DNA of 57,497 nt from Erysipelotrichaceae bacterium (GTDB lineage Bacteria; Bacillota_I; Bacilli_A; Erysipelotrichales; Erysipelotrichaceae): the NCBI GenBank assembly GCA_009773735.1, contig WSYG01000011.1, positions 1 through 57,497 of the forward strand, in the 5' to 3' direction. Shown one piece after another: positions 9,205 to 17,610 of this stretch (position 1 is the stretch's first letter; each line of letters begins with the position of its first letter). Both the position numbers and the translations under genes were made by a program. The notes under the pieces were generated by a model, which was given only the letters and a program-made list of their open reading frames with translations, ran no database searches and was not told the DNA's origin.

Positions 9205-10683
9205 ATGAAAAAAATGATCCCCGCCTTAGTTTTATTAATGACCATCAGTGCATGTGTCAAACCTGAACCAAAGCCTGAACCAGAACCTGAACCGGATGCA
9301 TATAAAATCGTAGGAACAGCCAATGTTTTTATGACGACTGTCGATCAAAAGTATCTCTACACTGAAATTGAAAACGGAGCTCTGATCTACAATAAAGCAG
9401 ATGCCCCAAAAACAGGCTTCGATGTCATCATCGATCCCAACAAGACATATCAAAATATCTTAGGCGTTGGGGCATCCTTCACTGATTCTTCCGCCTATTT
9501 GATCAATCAAGTGTTAAGCAATCAAGAACGAGATGCTTTGATGGAGAAACTTTTCAGCAAAGAAAAAGGCATCGGTATCTCATTTATTCGTAATCCGATG
9601 GGTTCCTCTGATTACTCAAGAACCTTTTACTCCTATGATGATCAAGCCAAAGGCGTTACAGACAACGACCTCAGTGACTTTAGTATTGCCCATGATCTTG
9701 AAGACATTGTTCCTTTGGTTAAACAAGCCTTGCTTTTAAATCCTGATCTAAAAGTCATGATGAGTCCTTGGAGTGCACCTGGTTGGATGAAAACCTCAGA
9801 CAATATGATCGGAGGCAGTTTAAAAAGCAGTAATTATGATGTGTATGCCCAATATTTCGTCAAGACCATCAACGCTTATCAAGCGCAAGGCATCGACTTA
9901 TTCGCAGTTACTGTTCAAAATGAACCTTTATATGTTCCCAATCATTACCCAGGGATGAGTATGTCACCATCGCAACAAGCAGATTTCATTAAATCCGCCC
10001 TAAAACCTGCCTTCAATCAAGCCGCAATCAAAACTTTGATTCTGGCTTATGATCATAACTGGGATCGTAAAGATTATCCTTTGGAAGTCTTAAAGAATGC
10101 TGAAGATGAAGTTGATGGGGTTGCATGGCATGTTTATGGGGGCAGTGTTTTGGCCCAAAGCGAAGTCTATCGTGAATATCCCAAAAAAGATGTGTACTTT
10201 ACCGAAGCTTCAGGAGGAGAATGGATCCCGCCTTTTGAACAAGCATTTTTATCGCAAATCAAAACAGGGATCGATGTGTTTAGAAACTACTCCAAGACCT
10301 ATGTTTTATGGAATATGGCCTTAGATGAAAATAATGGACCAGTCGTCCCAGGTTTTGGAAATTCAACGTGTCGTGGTGTCGTCACTGTCAATCAAAGTAC
10401 CAAGGCATTGACGTATAATCTGGATTATTACACTCTGGCTCATTTTAGTGATCATCTTCAAAAAGATGCGGTAAGAATCGATTCAACCAAAGGCGAGGGG
10501 AATTTTACCTCAGTCGCATTTATGAATCCTGATAAAAGCATTACCGTCGTTCTCTATAATATTAAATCTACGCCAAGAAATGCTTTGGTTCACCTAGGTG
10601 ATCAAGTCATCGTCATCGACATGCCTCAAAAGGCCGTCGCAACGTTAACTTTCAAAACCGAAATCGTTAAAAGCGGATCATAG
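9205..10683 (+). CDS. GH30-family glycoside hydrolase, lipoprotein
   Basis: 492 residues. The signal peptide ends in a lipobox with Cys17 (LMTISAC), followed by a Pro-Glu linker, so the enzyme should be anchored outside the membrane. The TIM barrel begins at GVGASFTDSSAYLI. The acid/base Glu is E240 (VQNEP) and the nucleophile E334 (FTEASGG). A short C-terminal beta domain follows, as in GH30. GH30 includes beta-1,6-glucanases, glucosylceramidases and xylanases. Beside GH16/GH3/GH5 enzymes, attack on beta-1,6 branches of laminarin-like glucan is the likeliest role (inference). No Shine-Dalgarno is visible and the -10 box is close, so the mRNA may be leaderless. First gene of a unit with the next two membrane proteins. 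Confidence 0.88.
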   Translation: MKKMIPALVLLMTISACVKPEPKPEPEPEPDAYKIVGTANVFMTTVDQKYLYTEIENGALIYNKADAPKTGFDVIIDPNKTYQNILGVGASFTDSSAYLINQVLSNQERDALMEKLFSKEKGIGISFIRNPMGSSDYSRTFYSYDDQAKGVTDNDLSDFSIAHDLEDIVPLVKQALLLNPDLKVMMSPWSAPGWMKTSDNMIGGSLKSSNYDVYAQYFVKTINAYQAQGIDLFAVTVQNEPLYVPNHYPGMSMSPSQQADFIKSALKPAFNQAAIKTLILAYDHNWDRKDYPLEVLKNAEDEVDGVAWHVYGGSVLAQSEVYREYPKKDVYFTEASGGEWIPPFEQAFLSQIKTGIDVFRNYSKTYVLWNMALDENNGPVVPGFGNSTCRGVVTVNQSTKALTYNLDYYTLAHFSDHLQKDAVRIDSTKGEGNFTSVAFMNPDKSITVVLYNIKSTPRNALVHLGDQVIVIDMPQKAVATLTFKTEIVKSGS

Positions 10684-10720
10684 ATGATAAGATAGGAAGG
10701 TTATAGGGAGTTTAAGAAAC

Positions 10721-11392
10721 ATGAGGAAAAGGGTCATCGATTTTTGTTGGTTATGTATTGGTGTCACACTCATCTCTTTTGGGATTGCCCTAATGAATAA
10801 ATCTGGTTTAGGACAAACGGCTTATTCTGGTTTAGCCAATGTGGTTGGACAAATCTTCACCATTAAAAACGGAACTGTACTGATCTACTTCAATATTGCC
10901 TTTGTGTGTGGTCAGATCATCTTGCTAAGGAAAGGTTTTAAAGCACTACAACTGCTTCAAGTCGTAGTGTCTTATCTTTCTGGGATTTTGGTTAATTTCT
11001 TTATCTATGACTTTGCGTTGACCTCAGGACTTATCCCTGCTAATTATGCGATGCAATGGTTTTTTTCAATACTGGGTAACTTATTTATTTCGTTTGGGAT
11101 AGCAATCGTAATGGTCACTGCCCTGATTAAGATGCCGGTTGAAGCATTTGTACAAGTTTTATCAGATATGATAAAACAACCTTTCTCAAGATTAAGAACT
11201 TTAGTTGATGTGTTGTGTATTGCTGTAGGGATAAGTTTGATCGTGTTGTATCGATTAAGTTTCTCTTCTTTGCGAGAAGGGACATGGGTTTCGATGGTAC
11301 TTTTAGGAAGTTCTATGGGGCTTACTTTTCCTTTAGCGAAGAAGATGATCCAACGTTTCAACAGCGTACTATTAAAGAAAGAACAGGTATAA
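10721..11392 (+). CDS. YczE/YitT-type membrane protein
   Basis: 223 residues with about five hydrophobic segments. The N-terminal region RVIDFCWLCIGVTLISFGIA and a Gly-rich first loop (KSGLGQTAYSG) match the YczE/YyaS/YitT group of integral membrane proteins, whose function is unknown. The ribosome site is AGGGAG. It starts 37 bp after GH30 and ends 4 bp before the MFS gene, so it probably belongs to the same transcript. Its role in glycan use is unproven. Confidence 0.75.
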   Translation: MRKRVIDFCWLCIGVTLISFGIALMNKSGLGQTAYSGLANVVGQIFTIKNGTVLIYFNIAFVCGQIILLRKGFKALQLLQVVVSYLSGILVNFFIYDFALTSGLIPANYAMQWFFSILGNLFISFGIAIVMVTALIKMPVEAFVQVLSDMIKQPFSRLRTLVDVLCIAVGISLIVLYRLSFSSLREGTWVSMVLLGSSMGLTFPLAKKMIQRFNSVLLKKEQV

Positions 11393-11396
11393 AAAT

Positions 11397-12587
11397 ATGA
11401 CTCAACTTAAAGATCTGTCTAAACGAAAAATACAAGTTCAATTCATGATGATTTTCTTGTTTGCCTATGCAGCTTTTGCGGTCAGTAACACGCAAATTTT
11501 ACCGTTTATGACTCAAATAGGCTATACCCCAAGTCAAAGAGGGTTGATTCTATCGGGTTCAGCTTTGGTGGCAATGATTGGGCAGTTTCTTTTTGGTTAT
11601 CTGTGTGATAAATACAAAACCGTTAAAAAAATGTTTTATCTGTCTACGATATTGTTTATTATCTTGGTTTATTGGGCTTATTCTGTTACTCAAGTCGCTT
11701 TTTTCTTTCACTTGATTTCGATATCTTTAATGTCTGGATTCTTTAGGATCTTATTTGGATTACTGGATTCTTGGACCATCGAAAGAGATCCCATTTTAAG
11801 AAAGAATTTTGGGGTCATTAGAGCTTTTGGCTCCATCGGGTGGATCATTGGGAGTCCGCTTACCGTATGGGCTTTATCCAAAGGTGGATATGGGGCACTG
11901 GGATTGAATGTCGCGATTTTAAGCATCATTACCTTACTGTTAGGATATAAAGTAGGGGATGCGCAAAAAGTGGCTCACCAACAACCCATTAAGCTTGTGG
12001 ATGTTAAACAACTTTTAAAGACAAAACAATATGTGGTGTTGCTTATGATACTGCTCATCGTCAATATTGCGATGGCTGCAGATGCGTATACAGTTGTAGA
12101 TAAGATCATAAAACTCAATGGTTCCGCATCTGATATCTCCAATAAATGGGTCATACAAGCCATCAGTGAATTACCACTGTTCTTTTTAGGCAGTCTTTTG
12201 TATAAACGATTTAGTGCAAAAACTTTACTCATGGTAGGCATCTTTATGTTTGTGCTTCGCTTCTTACTGAGCGCATTTGCGACTTCTGTCAATCAATTGG
12301 TCATGATCGCATCGTTACAATTGTTTACCTTTCCTTTGGTGTTACTGTCATCGAAATTACTGGTCGATATGGAAACACCAGGTCATTTAAAATCAACCGG
12401 ACAACTCTTAGGTATGGCTGTTTATATGAGTTTTTCGGCTTTGGTTTCGCCACTTATTTCTGGCTTCATGGTCGATTGGGTAGGGACAAACAATACTCTT
12501 ATTTTCTTTGGTTTACTGTGTGTGATTCCATTACTGTTGAGTCTATGGTATAAAACCATGCCTGTCGCTTATACCCATCAAAATTAA
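11397..12587 (+). CDS. MFS transporter, LacY-like/MFS_1-like
   Basis: 396 residues with about 12 transmembrane helices. The conserved loop between helices 2 and 3 reads GYLCDKYKTVKK, a variant of the MFS motif GxLaDrxGrkr. The overall pattern resembles MFS_1-like proteins (oligosaccharide, nucleoside or phenylpropionate proton symporters). In this context, uptake of a mono- or disaccharide released by GH30, or export of a product, is plausible. It is last in the GH30-YczE-MFS unit and ends at a terminator shared with the convergent ROK gene. Confidence 0.8.
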   Translation: MTQLKDLSKRKIQVQFMMIFLFAYAAFAVSNTQILPFMTQIGYTPSQRGLILSGSALVAMIGQFLFGYLCDKYKTVKKMFYLSTILFIILVYWAYSVTQVAFFFHLISISLMSGFFRILFGLLDSWTIERDPILRKNFGVIRAFGSIGWIIGSPLTVWALSKGGYGALGLNVAILSIITLLLGYKVGDAQKVAHQQPIKLVDVKQLLKTKQYVVLLMILLIVNIAMAADAYTVVDKIIKLNGSASDISNKWVIQAISELPLFFLGSLLYKRFSAKTLLMVGIFMFVLRFLLSAFATSVNQLVMIASLQLFTFPLVLLSSKLLVDMETPGHLKSTGQLLGMAVYMSFSALVSPLISGFMVDWVGTNNTLIFFGLLCVIPLLLSLWYKTMPVAYTHQN

Positions 12588-12610
12588 AGCGCTCACTGAG
12601 CGCTTTGTTT
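12586..12610. terminator. Bidirectional terminator between MFS and ROK genes
   Basis: The near-perfect hairpin AAAGCGCTCACTGAGCGCTT is flanked by A/T runs between two convergent stop codons. Confidence 0.85.
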
Positions 12611-13505
12611 ATTCATAGAGATGATGGTATAAAGCCCCATATAAATTAGAATCATTGCCGAAAGCACAACGTATGATCTTAGGTTTACTGATGGGCATTT
12701 TTTTATATTGATCATAGAGCACATCTACAGCTTTCTGTAAGCTTTCGATCAAAAGGGGTTGGGCAGATATCCCACCTCCCACAGTGATGACCTGAGTGTC
12801 TAAAACAGCTTGTACGCCCATAACACCCAACGCAAAACTTCGCGCAAATTGAGCTAAAACTTTTAAAGCAGTTTCATCTTTGGCATTGGCTAAATCAAAG
12901 AATTGTCTGCCGTTCATGGATTCATGAGGCAAGTTTTTTTCTTTTTCATAGACTTCAGTCAACCCCATCGTACCGCACATATGTGCCCATAAGAAAGGTT
13001 CTTCAGTTCCAATGTCAACCACCGATAATGGTATCAATGACAACTCTCCGGCTGCATACGTATGGCCTCTTAAAAGCTGTCCGTTGACGATGATCCCACC
13101 ACCAATCCCAGTCCCCAACACAATGGCCAAACCTTGCTGAACCCCTTGAAGCGAACCTTTCCAAGCTTCACCTAAAGCTGCACACTTCCCATCATTTTCC
13201 ATACTGATTTTAACGGAACAATGTTTAGAAAGAATCTCTTTCAACGGAAAGTCTTTGATGTAACTTAGATTGCCTCCAGTATGCATAATGCCTTTGTGAA
13301 TATCGATTCTTCCAGGTACACTTAAAGCAAACCCAGCAATGTTTTCATATTTTTTATAAATTTGAGTCAGGGTATCAATCAAATGTTCACTGTTGTCTAA
13401 AGGGGTAAGTACTTCACCTTTTTCGATGATCAAATCTGGCGTCATCAATGCATATTTGATATAAGTCCCACCAACGTCCAATACCAAGTACTGATCCACA
13501 TACAT
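12609..13505 (-). CDS. ROK-family sugar kinase (glucokinase or beta-glucoside kinase)
   Basis: 298 residues. The ATP-binding DVGGTYIKYAL lies at the N-terminus, the catalytic Asp in MENDGKCAALGEAW, and the glycine loop GTGIGGGIIVNG follows. The HxxxGELS region is present, but the cysteine-rich zinc motif CxCGxxGCxE of classical ROK glucokinases and repressors is absent. That absence is shared by beta-glucoside kinases such as BglK. Phosphorylation of glucose, or of an imported disaccharide such as laminaribiose, is therefore possible. No DNA-binding domain is present. The gene diverges from lacI across a shared palindromic operator. Confidence 0.85.
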   Translation of the reverse strand: MYVDQYLVLDVGGTYIKYALMTPDLIIEKGEVLTPLDNSEHLIDTLTQIYKKYENIAGFALSVPGRIDIHKGIMHTGGNLSYIKDFPLKEILSKHCSVKISMENDGKCAALGEAWKGSLQGVQQGLAIVLGTGIGGGIIVNGQLLRGHTYAAGELSLIPLSVVDIGTEEPFLWAHMCGTMGLTEVYEKEKNLPHESMNGRQFFDLANAKDETALKVLAQFARSFALGVMGVQAVLDTQVITVGGGISAQPLLIESLQKAVDVLYDQYKKMPISKPKIIRCAFGNDSNLYGALYHHLYE

Positions 13506-13556
13506 CTCCTAAGATCTCTCTTATCTGTCATTATTATAACTTATGTGAAAACTTTA

Positions 13557-13570
13557 CGAAAGTGCTTTCG
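13557..13570. promoter_or_regulatory. LacI-family operator between ROK gene and regulator
   Basis: The core CGAAAGTGCTTTCG extends outward as TTTA/TAAA into a near-perfect 22-bp palindrome (13553-13574). It sits in the divergent spacer, where it could control both the kinase and autoregulate lacI. Confidence 0.8.
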
Positions 13571-13628
13571 TAAAATAATTTTTCTGAGAAGTTATATGTT
13601 AAAATAAGAGCATATTAGGGGTAGAAAC

Positions 13629-14624
13629 ATGATCGATATGAAGCAAGTTGCTAAGTTGGCAGGCGTGTCTGTAGCAACTGTATCTAAAACTATTAACAAT
13701 TATCGTGAAGTCAGTGATGAAACCAAAGCGAAGATCATGAAGATCGTTGATGAGCTTGGTTATGTACAAAATTCAAGTGCCCGTGCTTTAAGTACGAAAC
13801 GATCCAACTTAATCGGAATCGTCTATTCTGAGCATTTACATATCGGTCTTGAGCACTATTTTTTCTCTGGTGTTTTAGAAGCTTTTAAAAAAGAAGTTGA
13901 AAACTTAGGTTACGATGTGGTCTTCATCAATGGCCGTGATATTGGCTATCTAAAAAAATGTAGAGTAAGAGGCGTCGATGGGGTTTTTGTGGTTACCGCA
14001 GAAACTTCAGATAAAGGTTTAGTCGATCTGTTTAATGCGGATATCCCGTGTGTCACAACCGATACCCCTTGGAATAAGATTCCTTTGGTTTACTCTGATA
14101 ATGTTCAAAGCTCGATCGATGCGGTCAAATACCTTCATGGTCTTAATCATACTCGGATCGCGCATATTGCAGGTCCACAGACTTCAATTTCAGGTCGTGA
14201 ACGTTTAGAAGGATATCGAACAGGCATGAAGCATGAAAACTTGCCTTATGATCCAAATATGGTCGCTTACGCCAATGAATACGACAGTACTTCTGGCTAT
14301 AATGCGATGAAGTCTTTGCTAGAACATCCTAATCCTCCAAGTGCTGTCTATGTTGTGTGTGACCTATCAGCCGTAGGCGCCATAAAAGCCATTCGTGATG
14401 CCAATATGCGAGCTCCTCGAGATATTTCAATCATGGGTTTTGATGATATACAATTGGCTTCGCATACTGTTCCTTCATTAACTACCCTTAGACAAGATCG
14501 TGACTCTATTGGTCGCACTCTGGCTTGTACACTGATCAAATTGATCAATAAAGAAGAAGTAGACTTGGTCACTAAGATTCCTTGTCAATTGATCGAACGA
14601 GAATCTACAAAAGTAAAAAAATAG
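13629..14624 (+). CDS. LacI-family transcriptional regulator of the glucan locus
   Basis: 331 residues. The N-terminal helix-turn-helix (MKQVAKLAGVSVATVSKTIN) and hinge (NSSARALSTKRSNLIGIVY) are classic for the family. The periplasmic-binding-protein-like effector domain ends in the dimer region IMGFDDIQLASHTVPSLTTL. Such proteins repress sugar-use genes until an oligosaccharide binds. It has its own promoter (TAAAAT at 13600) and a weak AGGGGT ribosome site. Similar palindromes precede six transcription units in the window, which makes it the likely local controller, though a CcpA-like protein could bind similar sites. Confidence 0.93.
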   Translation: MIDMKQVAKLAGVSVATVSKTINNYREVSDETKAKIMKIVDELGYVQNSSARALSTKRSNLIGIVYSEHLHIGLEHYFFSGVLEAFKKEVENLGYDVVFINGRDIGYLKKCRVRGVDGVFVVTAETSDKGLVDLFNADIPCVTTDTPWNKIPLVYSDNVQSSIDAVKYLHGLNHTRIAHIAGPQTSISGRERLEGYRTGMKHENLPYDPNMVAYANEYDSTSGYNAMKSLLEHPNPPSAVYVVCDLSAVGAIKAIRDANMRAPRDISIMGFDDIQLASHTVPSLTTLRQDRDSIGRTLACTLIKLINKEEVDLVTKIPCQLIERESTKVKK

Positions 14625-14643
14625 ACTGAAGAGTCTATTTTTT
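14617..14643 (+). terminator. Terminator after lacI-type regulator
   Basis: AAATAGACT-GAAG-AGTCTATTT followed by a T-run, directly after the stop codon. Confidence 0.8.
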
Positions 14644-14671
14644 AGTGAGTTGAATGGTATAATTAACGTAA

Positions 14672-14685
14672 CGAAAGCGTTTTCA
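14672..14685. promoter_or_regulatory. LacI-family operator upstream of cytoplasmic GH16
   Basis: The core CGAAAGCGTTTTCA lies just downstream of a TATAAT box (14658-14663) and abuts the AGGAGG ribosome site. A bound repressor would block early elongation. Confidence 0.75.
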
Positions 14686-14694
14686 GGAGGAACT

Positions 14695-15411
14695 ATGACA
14701 AAATGGAAACTGGTATTTGAGGATGATTTTTCTAAACAGACTCAATTGGATTTATCACATTGGACGATCGATGTCGGAGATCATGGTGGAGGCAACAAAG
14801 AGTCTCAATACTATACCGAAGGCATGCATAACTTAAGTTTTGAAGACGGAGCCCTTCATTTTGAAGGCCGCAAAGAAAAGTATAAAACACGCGAGTATAC
14901 TTCTGCAAAGATCTGGACCAAAGGCAAACTCGATTGGATGTATGGTCGTTTTGAAATCTGTGCTAAAGTACCGACAGGCACAGGAACCTGGCCTGCCATA
15001 TGGACTTTAGGTACCGCCCTTCCTGGTGAAAAATGGCCAGATATGGGTGAAATCGACATCATGGAACATGTTGGTAGAGACCAAAACGAAGTTCATTTTA
15101 GCCTACACTCTAAGCTTTATAACCATCGTGCTAAGCAATATGCAACCGTGCATACCCAAATTCCAGAAGTTTCAGAAACATATAAAACCTATGTCTTAGA
15201 ATGGGATGCTGAAAAACTAAGTTTCTTGGTGGATGATCAAAGACTAGCAACCTTTATGAAAGCGGATTATCCGGATTCATGGCCTTTTAATCGCCCTCAT
15301 TATTTGATATTGAACCTTGCGTTAGGCGGAGGATGGGGTGGACCAATCGATGATGAGTGTTTACCTCAACGTTTATCGATCAGAAGCGTTCGTGTTTATC
15401 AACAGGACTAA
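14695..15411 (+). CDS. GH16 endo-beta-1,3-glucanase, cytoplasmic
   Basis: 238 residues from the ATG at 14695, chosen because AGGAGG sits 6 bp upstream. An in-frame ATG at 14650 lies before the operator. The GH16 active site GEIDIMEHVG gives E119 (nucleophile), D121 and E124 (acid/base), in the ExDxxE arrangement of laminarinases. It has no signal peptide, unlike the second GH16 in the locus, so it should act on imported oligosaccharides. First gene of a GH16-GH3-GH2 unit with 3-bp spacing and a 4-bp overlap. Confidence 0.93.
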   Translation: MTKWKLVFEDDFSKQTQLDLSHWTIDVGDHGGGNKESQYYTEGMHNLSFEDGALHFEGRKEKYKTREYTSAKIWTKGKLDWMYGRFEICAKVPTGTGTWPAIWTLGTALPGEKWPDMGEIDIMEHVGRDQNEVHFSLHSKLYNHRAKQYATVHTQIPEVSETYKTYVLEWDAEKLSFLVDDQRLATFMKADYPDSWPFNRPHYLILNLALGGGWGGPIDDECLPQRLSIRSVRVYQQD

Positions 15412-15414
15412 CTC

Positions 15415-17610
15415 ATGGACATCAAAAAAATCATAAGTCAGATGACTCTTGAAGAAAAACTATCCATGCTGGGAGGCAGAGATGGCTGGCATTTTTATGG
15501 CGTAGAAAGATTAGGCATACCTGATGTTCGGGTGTGTGATGGACCTCATGGGGTCAGAGTTCATCGTGAAAAAGCAGAAGAATATGATCCAGCGACCAAT
15601 TTTCCAACAGCGTCTGCGTTGGCTTCTACCTTTAATGAAGATTTGTTACGTTTAACTGGTGAAACCATCGGTAAAGAATGCCGCCACTATGGGATCCAAG
15701 TATTATTGGGTCCTGGGGTCAATGGGAAACGTTCACCTTTAGCGGGACGTAATTTTGAATATTATTCAGAAGATCCGTATTTGAGTGGAAAGATGGCTGC
15801 TGCTTTTATCAATGGCGTCCAGAGTCAAAAAGTAGGGACTTCTTTAAAACACTATATCGCCAATGAACAAGAAAACAGTCGTTTATTCATCAGTTCTAAA
15901 GTTGATGAAAGAACACTTCATGAATTATATTTGACTCCTTTTGAGATGGCCATCAAAGAAGCCAATCCGTGGACCATTATGGGTTCATACAATCGAATCA
16001 ATGGGGTTTATGGCTGTGAGAATGAACATACCCTTATGAACATTCTTAAAGGTCAATTGAAATACGATGGCCTTGTGGTTTCAGATTGGGGTGCTGTCAA
16101 CGATAAGATCGAGTCTCATAAACATGGACTTGATATTCAAATGCCAGGACCTGTGGAAATCACTGAACGTTTAAGACAAGCGGTTTTATCTAGTGAAATC
16201 ACCATGGCTAATCTGGATGATCATGTAGAGCGCTGTTTAAGGCTCAATGAGCGTGTTTTTAAACAAGGTCAGACCATAGACATTGATTTAGATAAGAACC
16301 ATAAGATCGCCCAGGAAGTTGCCAGAGAAAGCATAGTGTTGCTTAAGAATGATAAGATCTTGCCTTTGAAGAAGAACTCTAAAGTTGCCCTCATCGGAAG
16401 ATTTGCGGATGATCAAGTGCGCTATAACGGTGGTGGAAGTTCATGGATGAAGGCTTATAAGATCGAAAGACCACTAGAAGCCATTTCATCACGAGCCAAA
16501 GTCATTTATGCGGCAGCTTACGATCAAGAAAAAACCACGCCTAAACTGACTCAAGCAGCACTCAGTGCTGCTGCAAACTCAAAAACAGTTGTATTTTTTA
16601 CGGGTACGACCGCATCTATGGAATCCGAAGGTTTTGATCGCAGTTCGATTAACTTACCTAAACAACACCTCGAATTGCTTAAGAAGATCCACAAAGTCAA
16701 TCCCAACATCGTTGTTGTGTTAAACAACGGGGCTGCCTTAGATTTAAGAGAAGTGTTGCCTTACGCAAAAGCCGTCGTAGAAGCTTGGTTGCTTGGCTCA
16801 GCAGCCGGTGAACCGATCGCTGAGATCTTATTTGGGGAAGTCAACCCATCCGGTAAGTTATCAGAGACATTCCCGTTACAGTTAGAACATACCCCAGCCT
16901 ATGGCAATTTCCCTGGCTTAGGCGATGAGATCGTGTATACCGAAGGATTATTGACAGGCTATCGTCATTATGACTTCAGGAAACTCGAAGTCATGGCACC
17001 TTTTGGATTTGGTTTGAGTTATACAAGCTTTAAACTCTCAAAACCCAGACTCAGTAAAACAGTGATCGAACATGATGAAACTGTAGACATCAGGTTCGAT
17101 GTCACCAATATTGGAAAACGTGAAGGCAGTGAAGTTGTCCAACTGTATGTGAAAGATAAGGTATCTTATTTATTGCGTCCAGAAAAAGAACTTCGTGGAT
17201 TCAAAAAAGTTCATCTTAAAGTCGGCGAAACCAAAACGGTGACGATGACTTTAGGTCAGCGTGATTTTGCGTATTACGTTCCGCATTTGGGACGCTTTGT
17301 GGTAGAGTCGGGTGAATTCGATCTGATCATCGGAACATCATCCAGAGACATCACGTCCATCACACCGATCCAAGTCAATTCACCAGATAAAGTCAGACCT
17401 CATTTGACTTTAGAGTATCCCTATACCCAATGGATCCGTTATCCTCATGAGAAAACCCAAGTAGAAAAACTGATCGAGATGACTCACAAACCGCAATGGT
17501 GGGAAGCTGAACCCCCATTGAGCCGTTGGCTGAATAATCTTAAACATGAATTGAACTGGAGTGAAGAAAAGCTGAGTGAAATCAAAAAGATGCTGATGGA
17601 GGAAGAATGA
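15415..17610 (+). CDS. GH3 beta-glucosidase, cytoplasmic
   Basis: 731 residues with the three-part layout of large GH3 enzymes. These are an N-terminal barrel with VRVCDGPHGVR and the nucleophile D224 in VVSDWGAV, an alpha/beta domain with ESEGFDRSS (acid/base region, residues 403-408), and a C-terminal fibronectin-III-like domain. No signal peptide is present. It should release glucose from the non-reducing ends of beta-glucan oligosaccharides. It begins 3 bp after GH16, and its stop overlaps the GH2 start (ATGA), so the three enzymes are co-translated. Confidence 0.94.
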   Translation: MDIKKIISQMTLEEKLSMLGGRDGWHFYGVERLGIPDVRVCDGPHGVRVHREKAEEYDPATNFPTASALASTFNEDLLRLTGETIGKECRHYGIQVLLGPGVNGKRSPLAGRNFEYYSEDPYLSGKMAAAFINGVQSQKVGTSLKHYIANEQENSRLFISSKVDERTLHELYLTPFEMAIKEANPWTIMGSYNRINGVYGCENEHTLMNILKGQLKYDGLVVSDWGAVNDKIESHKHGLDIQMPGPVEITERLRQAVLSSEITMANLDDHVERCLRLNERVFKQGQTIDIDLDKNHKIAQEVARESIVLLKNDKILPLKKNSKVALIGRFADDQVRYNGGGSSWMKAYKIERPLEAISSRAKVIYAAAYDQEKTTPKLTQAALSAAANSKTVVFFTGTTASMESEGFDRSSINLPKQHLELLKKIHKVNPNIVVVLNNGAALDLREVLPYAKAVVEAWLLGSAAGEPIAEILFGEVNPSGKLSETFPLQLEHTPAYGNFPGLGDEIVYTEGLLTGYRHYDFRKLEVMAPFGFGLSYTSFKLSKPRLSKTVIEHDETVDIRFDVTNIGKREGSEVVQLYVKDKVSYLLRPEKELRGFKKVHLKVGETKTVTMTLGQRDFAYYVPHLGRFVVESGEFDLIIGTSSRDITSITPIQVNSPDKVRPHLTLEYPYTQWIRYPHEKTQVEKLIEMTHKPQWWEAEPPLSRWLNNLKHELNWSEEKLSEIKKMLMEEE

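Noticed and set aside
10097-10324. Second reading frame inside GH30 as a gene
   Set aside because: It is a shifted frame within an intact, well-supported enzyme gene and has no ribosome site.
15405-17610. TGA read as tryptophan (mycoplasma-type code)
   Set aside because: Many genes end at TGA with tight overlap to the next start (GH3/GH2, FeoA/FeoB), and tryptophan is encoded by TGG throughout.
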